A stretch of DNA of 64,000 nt from Pseudomonadota bacterium (GTDB taxonomy: Bacteria > Pseudomonadota > Gammaproteobacteria > Acidiferrobacterales > UBA6901): assembly GCA_021790335.1 (NCBI GenBank), contig JAJYEE010000001.1:93873-157872 (forward strand). Direction: 5' to 3'. The position numbers were made by a program, and so were the translations under genes. Position 1 is the stretch's first letter. Every line of letters begins with the position of its first letter. Below the pieces are notes generated by a model, which saw only the letters and a list, made by a program, of their open reading frames with translations, searched no databases and was not told the DNA's origin. Shown one piece after another: positions 9,467 to 18,583 of this stretch.

Positions 9467-9510
9467 GTTCTGTGATTCATCATATTAGGCGCCGATCCGA
9501 CAGGAGTGCC

Positions 9511-10812
9511 ATGCCGCAGCCAAGCTTTCTTCCACCGTCACGGCCTGATCTCAGTCCACCCGTTCCTGTCGCGCCGCAGCCGGCTTCAGAGGGCGCGGGC
9601 GATGCTAAAGACTCGTTTCCCGCGGTCCTGGCAGCGCACGGTGCTACGAGCCGGGATACGGTGGCTGGCAACGGCCCGGGATCCCCTGCGCGTGACGATG
9701 CAAATTCTAAGCCTGCCGCCAAGGCGGTGGGTCCGGAACAATCGGTCCCAAAGGACGGCAATTCGAAAATGGATGCCAAGGCGGCAAAGGACGGCAAAAC
9801 GGCAGGCAAGGCGGCAATAGACGGCAAGACTTTGCCGCATGCGACGGTGCCAGATGGAGCCGCAGTCAAGGCAGCCGCGCCGCCGGCGGGAACCGTAATC
9901 ATGACGGCCCCACCGCCAGGTGGGGCTGCAGTCAAGGCAGCCGCGCCGCTGTTCCAGCGGCAGCCGCCCGATCCAGTAAAGCTTTCGGTTGCTCGGCAGA
10001 ATATGCCGCCAGGTCCCGTGGCGGCAACGATCGTTGGGACCGGGGCGGTTAGAGCTCAGATTGAGCCCGACAAGAAGTCTTCTGGCGCGGGCTCCATCCG
10101 GATTGCCAAGCCCGGACCCAAAGTCGTTTCTCTTCCGGATCCGATTACAGCAAGCACCGGATCCGCCGTGAGCGACCAGACCAATATGGCGGTGAACTCC
10201 TCGCTGAAAGACTTGGTGGGCAAATCCGGTGTTTCCAGGGAGCCGCCGGCAAAGGAGATTTCGCCGAACCCGTCGCTATCGACCACCCACCTCGGGACAG
10301 AGTTAGCAGTTGCAAGCGACCTGACCCGTCCTGCTTTCGCCGTTCTCGCTTCCGGTTCCCCGGCTGCGGCGCCGGCATCCGCGAATCCGAGTGCGATGCT
10401 TCAGGTCAATCCGTCCATCAACCAGGCCGGCTGGGATCAGGCACTTGGAAACAGCATGATTTGGGTGGTTGGCCGCCAGATCCAGACCGCACAACTGCAA
10501 TTAAACCCCCCGCACCTCGGGCCAATCGAGGTGCGCGTTGCGATTCGCAATGACCAGACGACCCTCACTTTTGTCTCGGCGCATTCCCAGGTCCGCGATG
10601 CCCTGCAGGCAGCGATTCCCGGCCTGCGCGAAATGTTCTCGAACAACGGCCTCAATCTGGTCAATGTGGATATCTCGCAGCATTCCTTTTCCAGGGATTC
10701 CCGGCAATCAGACTATCCTTTCCCGCGCCGCGACGGGGAAAATCTGCCCGAGGACGACGTCGCCATGGCACCGGCGGCGGCACATGTCGGATTGATCGAT
10801 TTCTACGCCTGA
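9511..10812 (+). CDS. fliK: Flagellar hook-length control protein FliK
   Basis: The 433-residue product has a disordered N-terminal two thirds rich in Ala, Pro, Lys and Gly. This part includes DGK/DGN-containing repeats (about residues 85-110) and a 66-bp-spaced duplicate of the segment encoding AVKAAAP (DNA at 9862 and 9928). The C-terminal Flg_hook domain contains the FliK signature TAQLQLNPPHLGPIEVRVAI. FliK is exported as a ruler and then contacts FlhB to switch export from rod/hook to filament substrates. The start ATG 9511 has CAGGAG seven bases upstream and lies behind the sigma-54 promoter at 9451. A second FliK-like gene lies at 31581-32879. Confidence 0.92.
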   Translation: MPQPSFLPPSRPDLSPPVPVAPQPASEGAGDAKDSFPAVLAAHGATSRDTVAGNGPGSPARDDANSKPAAKAVGPEQSVPKDGNSKMDAKAAKDGKTAGKAAIDGKTLPHATVPDGAAVKAAAPPAGTVIMTAPPPGGAAVKAAAPLFQRQPPDPVKLSVARQNMPPGPVAATIVGTGAVRAQIEPDKKSSGAGSIRIAKPGPKVVSLPDPITASTGSAVSDQTNMAVNSSLKDLVGKSGVSREPPAKEISPNPSLSTTHLGTELAVASDLTRPAFAVLASGSPAAAPASANPSAMLQVNPSINQAGWDQALGNSMIWVVGRQIQTAQLQLNPPHLGPIEVRVAIRNDQTTLTFVSAHSQVRDALQAAIPGLREMFSNNGLNLVNVDISQHSFSRDSRQSDYPFPRRDGENLPEDDVAMAPAAAHVGLIDFYA

Positions 10813-10823
10813 GCCACTCGACT

Positions 10824-10850
10824 CTCCGGCGGCCATGGCTGCCGTCGGAG
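10824..10850 (+). terminator. Hairpin after fliK, probable transcription end
   Basis: The arms 10824-10833 (CTCCGGCGGC) and 10841-10850 (GCCGTCGGAG) pair over 10 bp with one G-T wobble and a 7-base loop. It begins 12 bp after the fliK stop and lies before the next promoter at 10985. There is no clear T run behind it, so it is either a Rho-assisted terminator or a 3'-end stabiliser. Confidence 0.45.
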
Positions 10851-10984
10851 TTGCTTGTGGACAACTTCCCGCTTTAGCCGGATTTACGCCGCCAGTTCCT
10901 GGATGTCCTGTCAAATTCTTGTCGAATCGCCGCTAGCCCGATGCTAACCACATGAAAGTTAAGAAATTCTGCCATGACCTCCGG

Positions 10985-11000
10985 TGGCATGCGTCTTGCT
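10985..11000 (+). promoter_or_regulatory. sigma-54 promoter of the fliLMNOPQR-flhB operon
   Basis: The sequence TGGCAT-GCGTC-TTGCT matches the consensus with one deviation; its -24 element is identical to that of the fliK promoter and its -12 element (TTGCT) is shared with fliK and flrB. The predicted transcription start near 11012 falls after ATG 10974, so that upstream ATG cannot be the fliL start. Upstream, CTGTCA at 10907-10912 resembles the CGTGACAG repeat near fliK in the opposite orientation. Confidence 0.87.
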
Positions 11001-11036
11001 AAAGGTGGAACAGACAACGCATTGAGGGCTGTCCGA

Positions 11037-11633
11037 ATGGCGAAGGCGGAAGAGCGTGATCGTCGCGATCGTGACGACGAAGACGATGATGAAGACGACA
11101 AGAAGACCAAGGGGTCGGCCAAAGGGGGCGGCAAAAGGGTTCTGCTGATTGTGGGCGGCGTCATTCTGCTGCTGATCGCCTCGATCCTCGGAACTGTCCT
11201 CATTACCCGCATGCTTGAAGGTGGTCGCGCACCTGCCGGTGCCGCAACGAGCGCGCCACTGGCACAGCCGGTTCAGGCTCCGCAGCCGGCGCCGGCCAGG
11301 CCGCAGAACGCCAATCAGGAACTGTATCTGAGTCTGGACCCACCGTTCGTCGTTAACTTCCAGGGGCAGAACGGAATGCGCTTTCTTCAGGTAACCATTG
11401 AAGTCATGGCTCACGATCCGGCAGCTCTCAAGGACGTCAAGAAGTACATGCCGCATATCCGTAACAACCTGGTGATGCTGCTGAGCAATCAGAGTGCTGC
11501 CGACCTCAGCACGCTTGCCGGAAAGGAGAAGGTCCGCGCCGAGGCGCTTGCCGAGATCCAGAGGATCATGCAGCAGGAGACCGGCAGCCCGCAGATTTCT
11601 GCCGTCTACTTCACCAATTTCGTGATGCAGTGA
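11037..11633 (+). CDS. fliL: Flagellar basal body-associated protein FliL
   Basis: The product has 198 residues from ATG 11037 (GAGGG eight bases upstream). A very acidic and basic cytoplasmic leader (residues 2-25, runs of Asp/Glu) precedes a single membrane helix (about 36-58, VLLIVGGVILLLIASILGTV). A periplasmic domain follows with the FliL pattern SLDPPFVVNFQ and MQQETGSPQISAVYFTNFVMQ at the C terminus. FliL surrounds the stator and supports torque. The longer frame from 10974 is rejected because the sigma-54 promoter lies inside it. Confidence 0.92.
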   Translation: MAKAEERDRRDRDDEDDDEDDKKTKGSAKGGGKRVLLIVGGVILLLIASILGTVLITRMLEGGRAPAGAATSAPLAQPVQAPQPAPARPQNANQELYLSLDPPFVVNFQGQNGMRFLQVTIEVMAHDPAALKDVKKYMPHIRNNLVMLLSNQSAADLSTLAGKEKVRAEALAEIQRIMQQETGSPQISAVYFTNFVMQ

Positions 11634-11638
11634 CAGCC

Positions 11639-12622
11639 ATGGCAGCCAACGATGTGCTCAGCCAAGACGAAATCGACGCACTGCTGACTGGCGTCGAGAG
11701 TGGCAGTGTAAAGACCCAGGACGATCTGGCCGCTCATGACGGCGTTGCGCGACCACTCGACATCGCCAGTCAGGATCGTATCGTGCGCGGTCGTCTGCCC
11801 ACGCTGGAGATGGTCAATGACCGCTTCGCACGTCTGCTACGCATAAGTCTGTTCAATATGCTGCGGCGCTCACCGGAAATAAGTCCCGGTGAGGTGAAAA
11901 TGTTCAAGTTCTCGGAATACGTGCACAGCCTGTTCGTGCCTACCAGCCTGAACATCATGCGCGTCCGGCCGCTTCGGGGCAGCGCACTCCTGATTTTTGA
12001 TCCGAACCTTGTATTCGCAGTGGTCAACAGCTTTTTCGGAGGTGCCACGCGCTTTCGGGCCAAGATTGAGGGAAGGGAGTTCACCGCCACCGAACAACGC
12101 ATCATCCATATGCTTCTGGAGCAGGTATTTCACGATCTCAAGGAGGCCTGGAAGCCGGTGCTGGCGTTGAATTTCGAGTTCATCAACTCCGAGGTCAATC
12201 CCCAGTTTGCGAATATCGTCAGTCCGAGTGAAGTGGTCGTGGTGAGCACCTTCCGCATCGAACTCGAAGGTGATGGCGGAGAGGCGCACGTCACGATGCC
12301 GTACGCGATGGTTGAGCCGATACGGGACCTGCTAAACACGGGCCTGCAGAGCGATCGGGACCAGGTCGACGAGCGCTGGCTGATTGCGCTACGTGAGGAG
12401 GTCAAGGAAGCCGTTGTCGAGGTCAGCAGTACGCTCACGGAGACTGAGATCTCGCTGCGCGAACTGATGAACCTGAAAGCGGGCGACGTGATACCGATTG
12501 AGTTTCCGAGCCATGTAGTGCTTAAGGCAGAAAACGTGCCGGCGTTTCGTGGCAAGTACGGCGTATCACGTGGAAACCGGGCAATTAAGGTCAAGGAACC
12601 CATCAAACGTCTGCCACAGTAG
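11639..12622 (+). CDS. fliM: Flagellar motor switch protein FliM
   Basis: The 327-residue product starts MAANDVLSQDEIDALLTG, which is the EIDALL peptide that binds phosphorylated CheY. The middle CheC-like domain (about 45-230) and the C-terminal SpoA/FliN-like domain (KAGDVIPIEFPSHVVLKAEN) follow. FliM is the CheY receptor in the rotor C ring and determines rotation direction. A GTG at 11630 overlapping the fliL stop (GTGA) is an alternative start; ATG 11639 gives the length and N terminus seen in relatives. Confidence 0.96.
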   Translation: MAANDVLSQDEIDALLTGVESGSVKTQDDLAAHDGVARPLDIASQDRIVRGRLPTLEMVNDRFARLLRISLFNMLRRSPEISPGEVKMFKFSEYVHSLFVPTSLNIMRVRPLRGSALLIFDPNLVFAVVNSFFGGATRFRAKIEGREFTATEQRIIHMLLEQVFHDLKEAWKPVLALNFEFINSEVNPQFANIVSPSEVVVVSTFRIELEGDGGEAHVTMPYAMVEPIRDLLNTGLQSDRDQVDERWLIALREEVKEAVVEVSSTLTETEISLRELMNLKAGDVIPIEFPSHVVLKAENVPAFRGKYGVSRGNRAIKVKEPIKRLPQ

Positions 12623-12649
12623 AAGTAGCGAGCACCTAACGGAGAACCT

Positions 12650-12994
12650 ATGAGCGATTCGGCGACAAATAGCGATGGCTACGCGCCTGCCCCGCTGCCT
12701 GACCTGAAGGCAGAAGGCGGTGCAGCAGCCGGGGACGCCAACCTCGAGGTGATACTCGATATTCCGGTAATGATCTCGATGGAAATCGGGCGCACACGCA
12801 TCAGCATTCGCCATCTGATGCAGCTCAATCAGGGGTCGGTCGTAGAACTCGACCGTCTGGCCGGGGAACCCCTTGACGTTCTGGTCAATGGGACACTGAT
12901 TGCGCATGGCGAGGTGGTCGTGGTCAACGAGAAGTTCGGCATCCGGCTCACAGACGTGATCAGCGCCGCCGAGCGAGTGCAGAAGCTTAAATGA
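12650..12994 (+). CDS. fliN: Flagellar motor switch protein FliN
   Basis: The 114-residue product has a variable 35-residue leader and then the SpoA domain: ILDIPVMISMEIGRTRISIR, LDVLVNGTLIAHGEVVVVNE and FGIRLTDVISAAERV. It forms the bottom of the C ring and docks FliH. A GGAGAA site lies a few bases before ATG 12650. Its stop overlaps the fliO start in ATGA. Confidence 0.96.
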   Translation: MSDSATNSDGYAPAPLPDLKAEGGAAAGDANLEVILDIPVMISMEIGRTRISIRHLMQLNQGSVVELDRLAGEPLDVLVNGTLIAHGEVVVVNEKFGIRLTDVISAAERVQKLK

Positions 12995-13491
12995 AAAGCG
13001 CATTGTTTAAGCAACCACCAAAGCGATTTCGCATGGCCGGCCTGCCGATGGGGACAGCAAGGCGTGTCCGGATTCTGTCGTTGTTGACGCTGGCGGTTGC
13101 AGCGATTCCTCAGGCGGCTGCGGCTGTGGACAAGACGACCCCGACGGTTTCCCGTACGGTGGCCGAAAGTCTGGTTCAGATCCTGCTGGGTCTGATTCTG
13201 GTGCTGCTCGTAATTGCAGCAGCAGCCTGGCTGCTGCGCCGGTTCGGGCATCTGCAGGCAGGCGCCGGCGGAGCGCTCCGTATCGTGGGCGGGTTGTCGC
13301 TCGGGCCCCGCGAACGCGCAGTTCTGATTCAGGTCGGAGAACGTCAGCTGCTGCTGGGCGTTGCGCCCGGACGTGTCCAATTGCTTCACGTTCTGGACCA
13401 GGAACTTCCGGGCGCAACGCCGGTGGCGATGCCGGGCGGGGGCTTTGCAGCGCGTCTGGCAGCGGCACTGAAGCATGGGAAGCAGCCATGA
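12991..13491 (+). CDS. fliO: Flagellar export gate assembly protein FliO
   Basis: The 166-residue product has a hydrophobic N-terminal segment (about 29-46, possible cleaved signal after AAAA). A strong membrane helix follows (about 60-82, [20 protein letters not shown]). The C-terminal cytoplasmic FliO domain contains [20 protein letters not shown] and [18 protein letters not shown]. FliO assists assembly of the FliP ring. It is coupled to both neighbours by ATGA overlaps. An earlier internal ATG at 13033 could also serve as start. Confidence 0.88.
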   Translation: MKSALFKQPPKRFRMAGLPMGTARRVRILSLLTLAVAAIPQAAAAVDKTTPTVSRTVAESLVQILLGLILVLLVIAAAAWLLRRFGHLQAGAGGALRIVGGLSLGPRERAVLIQVGERQLLLGVAPGRVQLLHVLDQELPGATPVAMPGGGFAARLAAALKHGKQP

Positions 13492-14243
13492 AGTACCGGT
13501 CATCCATGGTTCTTATCGTGCCGATCCTGTTGTTATTCGCGCCGCATGTAGCGGCCGCAGCACCGGCCGGTCTCAAAGCGTTCACGATTACGCCTGCTCC
13601 CGACGGCGGTCACACCTACTCGGTGAGTCTGCAGATACTCGCGGTGATGACCGCGCTGACGCTTCTGCCCGCAGGTCTTATGATGATGACGTCGTTTACA
13701 CGCATCATTGTCGTTCTTGCGATCCTGCGTCAGGCGCTAGGGACCGGACAGACGCCGCCCAACCAGATCCTGTTGGGACTCGCCCTGTTTCTGACGTTCT
13801 TCGTCATGGCGCCGGTTTTCGATCGCATCAATACCGAAGCTCTGCAGCCGTATATGAACCAGCATCTGCCGCTCGACCAGGCGCTGCAGAGAGCAGGACG
13901 GCCGATTAAGAAATTCATGCTCGCCCAGACTCGCGAGAGCGACATCGCACTGTTTGCGCACATCGCCGGGCGCGACAGCATCGCATCGCCGGACAAGACA
14001 CCGATGTCGCTGCTGGCGCCGGCATTCGCGACCAGCGAGCTGAAGACAGCCTTCGAGATTGGGTTTCTCATCTACATTCCATTCGTGATCATCGACCTCG
14101 TGGTGGCGAGTGTGCTCATGGCGATGGGCATGGTCATGCTGTCGCCACAGACGATCTCATTTCCGTTCAAGCTGATGCTGTTCGTGTTGGTCAACGGATG
14201 GGGGCTGGTGGTGGGAACACTGGTTGCGAGCTTTCACACCTGA
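13488..14243 (+). CDS. fliP: Flagellar type III export gate protein FliP
   Basis: The 251-residue product has a cleavable signal peptide (residues 1-25, ending AAAAP), as known for FliP. Family signatures are [40 protein letters not shown] and, near the end, [20 protein letters not shown]. With FliQ and FliR it forms the helical export-gate core through which substrates cross the inner membrane. It overlaps fliO by ATGA and lies 9 bp before fliQ. Confidence 0.97.
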   Translation: MKYRSSMVLIVPILLLFAPHVAAAAPAGLKAFTITPAPDGGHTYSVSLQILAVMTALTLLPAGLMMMTSFTRIIVVLAILRQALGTGQTPPNQILLGLALFLTFFVMAPVFDRINTEALQPYMNQHLPLDQALQRAGRPIKKFMLAQTRESDIALFAHIAGRDSIASPDKTPMSLLAPAFATSELKTAFEIGFLIYIPFVIIDLVVASVLMAMGMVMLSPQTISFPFKLMLFVLVNGWGLVVGTLVASFHT

Positions 14244-14252
14244 GGTTGCGCC

Positions 14253-14531
14253 ATGAGCCCGGAAGCAGCAATGACGGTCGGACAGCAGGCGCTCGAGGTA
14301 ACGGTCATGCTCGCGGCGCCGCTGCTGCTCGCGGCTCTTGCCGTAGGGCTGTTGGTGGGAATGTTTCAGGCTGCAACCCAGATCAATGAGACCACGTTGA
14401 GTTTCATACCGAAACTCATGATTCTCGTGGTAGTTCTGGTGGTTGCTGGTCCGTGGATGCTGCGCCTGATCGTCGGTTATACCCGCGAGCTGTATGAAAG
14501 CATCCCGGCGATGGTGAGGTTCGGTGGATGA
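14253..14531 (+). CDS. fliQ: Flagellar type III export gate protein FliQ
   Basis: The 92-residue product has two membrane helices (about 17-37 and 52-74) and the FliQ motif GMFQAATQINETTLSFIPK between them. This is the usual length and layout. It is part of the FliPQR gate in the order fliP-fliQ-fliR seen throughout proteobacteria. Confidence 0.97.
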   Translation: MSPEAAMTVGQQALEVTVMLAAPLLLAALAVGLLVGMFQAATQINETTLSFIPKLMILVVVLVVAGPWMLRLIVGYTRELYESIPAMVRFGG

Positions 14532-14550
14532 AGGCGTCGGAGCGCAGCAC

Positions 14551-15342
14551 ATGAATTTCACCAGCGCCGAAATCGCGTCTTGGATAGGATCCTACATGTG
14601 GCCGTTGTTCCGCATCGGCGCCTTTGTTGGTGCCGCGCCGATAGTGGGCAGTGCCGTGGTTCCCATGCGCATACGTCTGGGGCTGGCGCTACTGGTAACC
14701 CTGGTGGTTGCCCCACTGCTGCCGGCCGCGCCCGCAGTCGAACCCTTGGGCGTGGATGCACTATTCATCACGTTGCAGCAGCTGATTATTGGTGTCGCAA
14801 TGGGCTTCATCCTGCGCCTGATGTTCAACGCGCTGGAGCTTGCCGGACAGATGATCGGGCAGCTCATGGGGCTCGGCTTCGCCGCGATGATAGACCCTAA
14901 CAGCGGCGTGCAGGTGCCGGTGCTGAGTCAGTTCTACGTGGTCATGACAACGCTGCTGTTCCTAGCGTTCAACGGACACCTGATCATGATTGAAATGTTA
15001 GTGGACAGTTTCCGTGCGCTACCTGTATCGACACACGGCTTCGGGCCCGATGCCGTGCATGCGGTGGTTGAGTGGGGGGGGCAGATGTTCGCAGGGGCGG
15101 TCATGGTGGCCCTGCCGGCAGTTGCGGCGCTGCTGTTGGTCAATATCGCATTCGGTGTCATGACGCGCGCTGCGCCGCAGCTCAATGTTTTTGCGGTCGG
15201 TTTTCCGGTCACGTTGTTGCTAGGGTTGGTAGTGCTTGTGATGTCGATGCCGGAGCTGCCATCGCAGTTTGTACGCCTGTCGGATGCGGCTTTTGGTCTG
15301 ATGGGTAAGCTGGCTGGGGGAGGGGCAATCCATGGAATCTGA
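14551..15342 (+). CDS. fliR: Flagellar type III export gate protein FliR
   Basis: The 263-residue, very hydrophobic protein has six predicted membrane segments and FliR patterns (MNFTSAEIASWIGSYMWPLF at the start, RAAPQLNVFAVGFPVTLLLG near 210). ATG 14551 follows GGAG by about nine bases and gives the usual N terminus. A GTG at 14524, overlapping fliQ, would add nine residues. The end overlaps flhB by 11 bases. Confidence 0.95.
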   Translation: MNFTSAEIASWIGSYMWPLFRIGAFVGAAPIVGSAVVPMRIRLGLALLVTLVVAPLLPAAPAVEPLGVDALFITLQQLIIGVAMGFILRLMFNALELAGQMIGQLMGLGFAAMIDPNSGVQVPVLSQFYVVMTTLLFLAFNGHLIMIEMLVDSFRALPVSTHGFGPDAVHAVVEWGGQMFAGAVMVALPAVAALLLVNIAFGVMTRAAPQLNVFAVGFPVTLLLGLVVLVMSMPELPSQFVRLSDAAFGLMGKLAGGGAIHGI

Positions 15343-16456
15343 CCGCGGTCAGGAACGCACTGAAAGCGCCACCCCAAAGCGCCTGCGCGAGGCACGCGAA
15401 AAGGGCCAAATCGCACGCTCTCGCGAGCTCAACACCATGGTGTTGGTGCTGGCAACCGCCGGAGGGATGCTGTTCCTGGGCACCGGCCTGCTACACGGAC
15501 TCGGCGATCTCATGCGCGAATCGCTGCATCTGACCCGCAGCGCAGCTTTCGATGCCGGCGCCGGTCCTCACGCTTTTATGCATGCAGTAGTGGAAGTGCT
15601 CGTCAGATTCGCCCCCTTGGGGCTCATCATGTTGTTTGCGGCCCTTCTTGCGCCGCTTGCGCTGGGCGGCTGGTTGTTCAGCCCCGAGGCGCTGGGGTTC
15701 AAGTGGGACAGGCTCGATCCGGTCCGGGGATTCGGCCGCCTGCTCTCCGTGCGAAGCCTGATGGAGCTGCTTAAATCCCTGGCCAAGTTCGTGCTGCTGG
15801 TGGCTATCGCCAGTGCGCTGTTATGGCGCAAGTCCGGAACGATTCTCGGTCTGGGAACCGAGCCACTGGGCGTGGCGCTGCCGCATCTTGCGTATATGCT
15901 GGGCTGGTCGCTTGTCACCCTGTGCCTGGGCCTGGTTGTGATAGCCGCTGTCGACGTGCCATATCAGCTCTGGGACCATGCGCGCGATATGAAGATGACA
16001 CGCCAGGAAGTGCGCGACGAATTCAAGGAAACCGACGGCAGGCCTGAGGTGAAGGCGCAGATCCGGCGCATGCAGCGCGAGATGTCAAAGCGCCGCATGA
16101 TGGCCGAGGTTCCGAAGGCGGACGTCATCGTCACCAACCCGACGCATTATGCGGTCGCATTGCGCTACGATCAGTCGCGTATGCGTGCGCCGCGGGTCGT
16201 GGCCAAGGGCGGGGACCTGATTGCCGAGCAGATCCGCAAGATCGGCGCAGAGCATGGAGTGGCAATACTCAGCGCTCCGCCTCTGGCGCGTGCCCTGTAT
16301 TTCAGCACAGAGCTCGGTCGCGAAATACCGGCAGGACTGTATTTGGCAGTAGCCAAGGTGCTTGCCTACGTCTATCAGCTGCGCAGCCGCGGTGCCGAAC
16401 CAGGCTCTGAACCGATTCCGGATCTGGAAATTCCTGACGACCTGAGGCACGACTGA
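15332..16456 (+). CDS. flhB: Flagellar export switch protein FlhB
   Basis: The 374-residue product has an N-terminal ERTESATPKRLREAREKGQ motif, four membrane helices (about 30-210), and a cytoplasmic domain with the autocleavage site NPTH in VIVTNPTHYAVALRYD (about residue 268). Cleavage after Asn, promoted by FliK, changes substrate specificity from hook to filament. A separate copy of only the C-terminal part of this family lies at 31258-31584. FlhA follows after 4 bp. Confidence 0.97.
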   Translation: MESDRGQERTESATPKRLREAREKGQIARSRELNTMVLVLATAGGMLFLGTGLLHGLGDLMRESLHLTRSAAFDAGAGPHAFMHAVVEVLVRFAPLGLIMLFAALLAPLALGGWLFSPEALGFKWDRLDPVRGFGRLLSVRSLMELLKSLAKFVLLVAIASALLWRKSGTILGLGTEPLGVALPHLAYMLGWSLVTLCLGLVVIAAVDVPYQLWDHARDMKMTRQEVRDEFKETDGRPEVKAQIRRMQREMSKRRMMAEVPKADVIVTNPTHYAVALRYDQSRMRAPRVVAKGGDLIAEQIRKIGAEHGVAILSAPPLARALYFSTELGREIPAGLYLAVAKVLAYVYQLRSRGAEPGSEPIPDLEIPDDLRHD

Positions 16457-16460
16457 AGTC

Positions 16461-18542
16461 ATGGCTGAAATGAACCCGACCTTCGATCTGCGCGCGGTAA
16501 GCCGCACCGCTCTGGGTGTGCCGCTGTTCCTGGTCATGATACTGGCGATGGTAATCGTGCCGCTGCCGCCGCGGGTCCTCGACATACTGTTCACCTTCAA
16601 TATCGCGCTGTCTCTGGTCGTAATTCTTGTGGTGGTGTACACGCTGCGCCCGCTTGATTTCGCCGCTTTCCCCACGGTGCTTCTGGTTGCGACTCTTCTG
16701 CGGCTATCGCTCAATATTGCCTCCACACGTGTGGTGTTGCTGCACGGGCAAAACGGTTCTGGCGCCGCTGGACAGGTGATCAAGGCATTCGGCGATTTCG
16801 TTGTTGGCGGAAACTATGCAGTTGGGCTGGTGGTCTTTGCGATCCTGGTGATCATAAACTTTGTCGTTGTCACCAAGGGCGCAGGACGGGTCTCGGAAGT
16901 CAGCGCACGCTTCACCCTCGATGCCATGCCCGGAAAACAGATGGCTATCGATGCCGATCTTAACGCTGGCCTGATCACCCAGGAAGAGGCCAAGCTGCGG
17001 CGCTCTGAAGTTGCCCGCGAGGCGGATTTCTACGGTTCCATGGATGGCGCGAGCAAATTCGTACGTGGCGACGCGATCGCCGGCATTCTGATTCTATTCA
17101 TAAATATCATCGGTGGTCTTGCCATCGGCGTTATTCAGCATGGCATGGCGTTCAGCGACGCGCTCCACAACTACACACTGCTGACCATCGGCGATGGACT
17201 GGTGGCGCAGATACCCTCGCTGATACTGTCGACAGCGGCCGCCATCATAGTGACCCGTGTGTCGAGTGCCCAGGACATGGGCAAGCAGATTATGAACCAG
17301 ATGTTCGATAATCCGCGCGCTCTGGGTGTGACGGCAGGCGTGATCGGCATGATCGGAATCGTGCCGGGCATGCCAAACCTAGCCTTTCTGACGCTTGCTT
17401 CAGTATGCGGCGCCACTGCCTACATGATTGCCAGGCGCAAGCAGGTGCAGTCCCTGATGCCGGCGACGGTTGAATCGCCCGTTGCCGTGCCGGGAGAGCC
17501 AGTTGAGCTGAGCTGGGAGGACGTGGTTCCACCTGACACCATCGGTCTAGAAGTCGGTTACCGCCTGATCCCGCTGGTGGACAAGAACCAGGGTGGGCAG
17601 CTCATGACGCGCATCAAAGGGGTACGCAAGAAGCTTTCGCAGGAGCTCGGATTCCTGGTGCCGGCAGTGCACATCCGCGATAACCTGGATCTGGCGCCGA
17701 ACGCCTATCGCATCAGTCTGCATGGAGTGATGGTCGGACAGGGCGACGTGCAAACGGAGCGCGACATGGCGATCAATCCCGGGCGCGTCTACGGCAACAT
17801 CTCCGGTACTGCCACGCGCGATCCGGCTTTTGGGCTCGAGGCCGTCTGGATCGAGCGCCACATGCGCGAGCAGGCCCTCACTCTGGGGTACACGGTGGTC
17901 GATCCGGCGACCGTCGTCGCAACCCATCTCAGTCAGCTGCTGCAGGATCATGCCCATGAGCTGCTCGGGCGCGAGGATGTGCAGCAGATGCTCAACAACC
18001 TTGCCAAGACCGCCCCGAAGTTGGTGGAGGATCTTGTCCCCAAAACGCTGTCGCTGGGAGTGGTGCTGAAAGTGCTGCAGAACCTTCTGGAAGAGAGAAT
18101 CCCGGTCCGCGACATCCGCACGATTGCCGAAACCTTGGCGGTACAAGGTGGCCAGAGTCAAGATACCGCCGTCCTCACCGCTGCGGTTCGCGCGGCATTG
18201 GGACGGTCCATCCTCCAGCATATCAACGGGATAGCTGCTGAGTTGCCCGTGATCACCCTCGATCCGTCTCTGGAACAGATATTGCAACAATCGCTGCAAG
18301 TCGCCGGTGAGGGGGGCATGGGGTTCGAGCCCGGTCTGGTCGACCGCATGCGCAAGGCGCTCTGGGAAAGCGCGCAGCGTCAGGAAGTAGCGGGACAGCC
18401 GACGGTGCTGCTGGTATCGGCAACCCTGCGTCCCTGGATGGCCCGCTTCACGCGTCATGCTGTGCCGGGGATGCGCGTGCTTTCATACAACGAGATACCG
18501 GATGACAAGCAGATTCGAATCGTGGCGACGGTGGGCAAGTAA
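16461..18542 (+). CDS. flhA: Flagellar export gate protein FlhA
   Basis: The full-length 693-residue protein has eight membrane segments within the first 330 residues. The FHIPEP-family signature region AGRVSEVSARFTLDAMPGKQ (about 130-150) is followed by a large cytoplasmic domain that docks chaperone-substrate complexes. FlhA conducts protons and forms the nonameric export ring. It is contiguous with flhB and followed by flhF after 41 bp, the standard polar-flagellum order. Confidence 0.98.
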   Translation: MAEMNPTFDLRAVSRTALGVPLFLVMILAMVIVPLPPRVLDILFTFNIALSLVVILVVVYTLRPLDFAAFPTVLLVATLLRLSLNIASTRVVLLHGQNGSGAAGQVIKAFGDFVVGGNYAVGLVVFAILVIINFVVVTKGAGRVSEVSARFTLDAMPGKQMAIDADLNAGLITQEEAKLRRSEVAREADFYGSMDGASKFVRGDAIAGILILFINIIGGLAIGVIQHGMAFSDALHNYTLLTIGDGLVAQIPSLILSTAAAIIVTRVSSAQDMGKQIMNQMFDNPRALGVTAGVIGMIGIVPGMPNLAFLTLASVCGATAYMIARRKQVQSLMPATVESPVAVPGEPVELSWEDVVPPDTIGLEVGYRLIPLVDKNQGGQLMTRIKGVRKKLSQELGFLVPAVHIRDNLDLAPNAYRISLHGVMVGQGDVQTERDMAINPGRVYGNISGTATRDPAFGLEAVWIERHMREQALTLGYTVVDPATVVATHLSQLLQDHAHELLGREDVQQMLNNLAKTAPKLVEDLVPKTLSLGVVLKVLQNLLEERIPVRDIRTIAETLAVQGGQSQDTAVLTAAVRAALGRSILQHINGIAAELPVITLDPSLEQILQQSLQVAGEGGMGFEPGLVDRMRKALWESAQRQEVAGQPTVLLVSATLRPWMARFTRHAVPGMRVLSYNEIPDDKQIRIVATVGK

Positions 18543-18583
18543 GCGGCGCGAAATGAACGGTCGATTGGGCGAGGAAAGGCAGA

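Noticed and set aside
9439-9510. Upstream extension of fliK from 9439
   Set aside because: The sigma-54 promoter lies within it and ATG 9511 has a good ribosome site.
10858-10873. Second sigma-54-like sequence TGGACAACTTCCCGCT before fliL
   Set aside because: It keeps GG-N10-GC but has a poor -24 and lacks the TT of the -12 element; the match at 10985 is far better.
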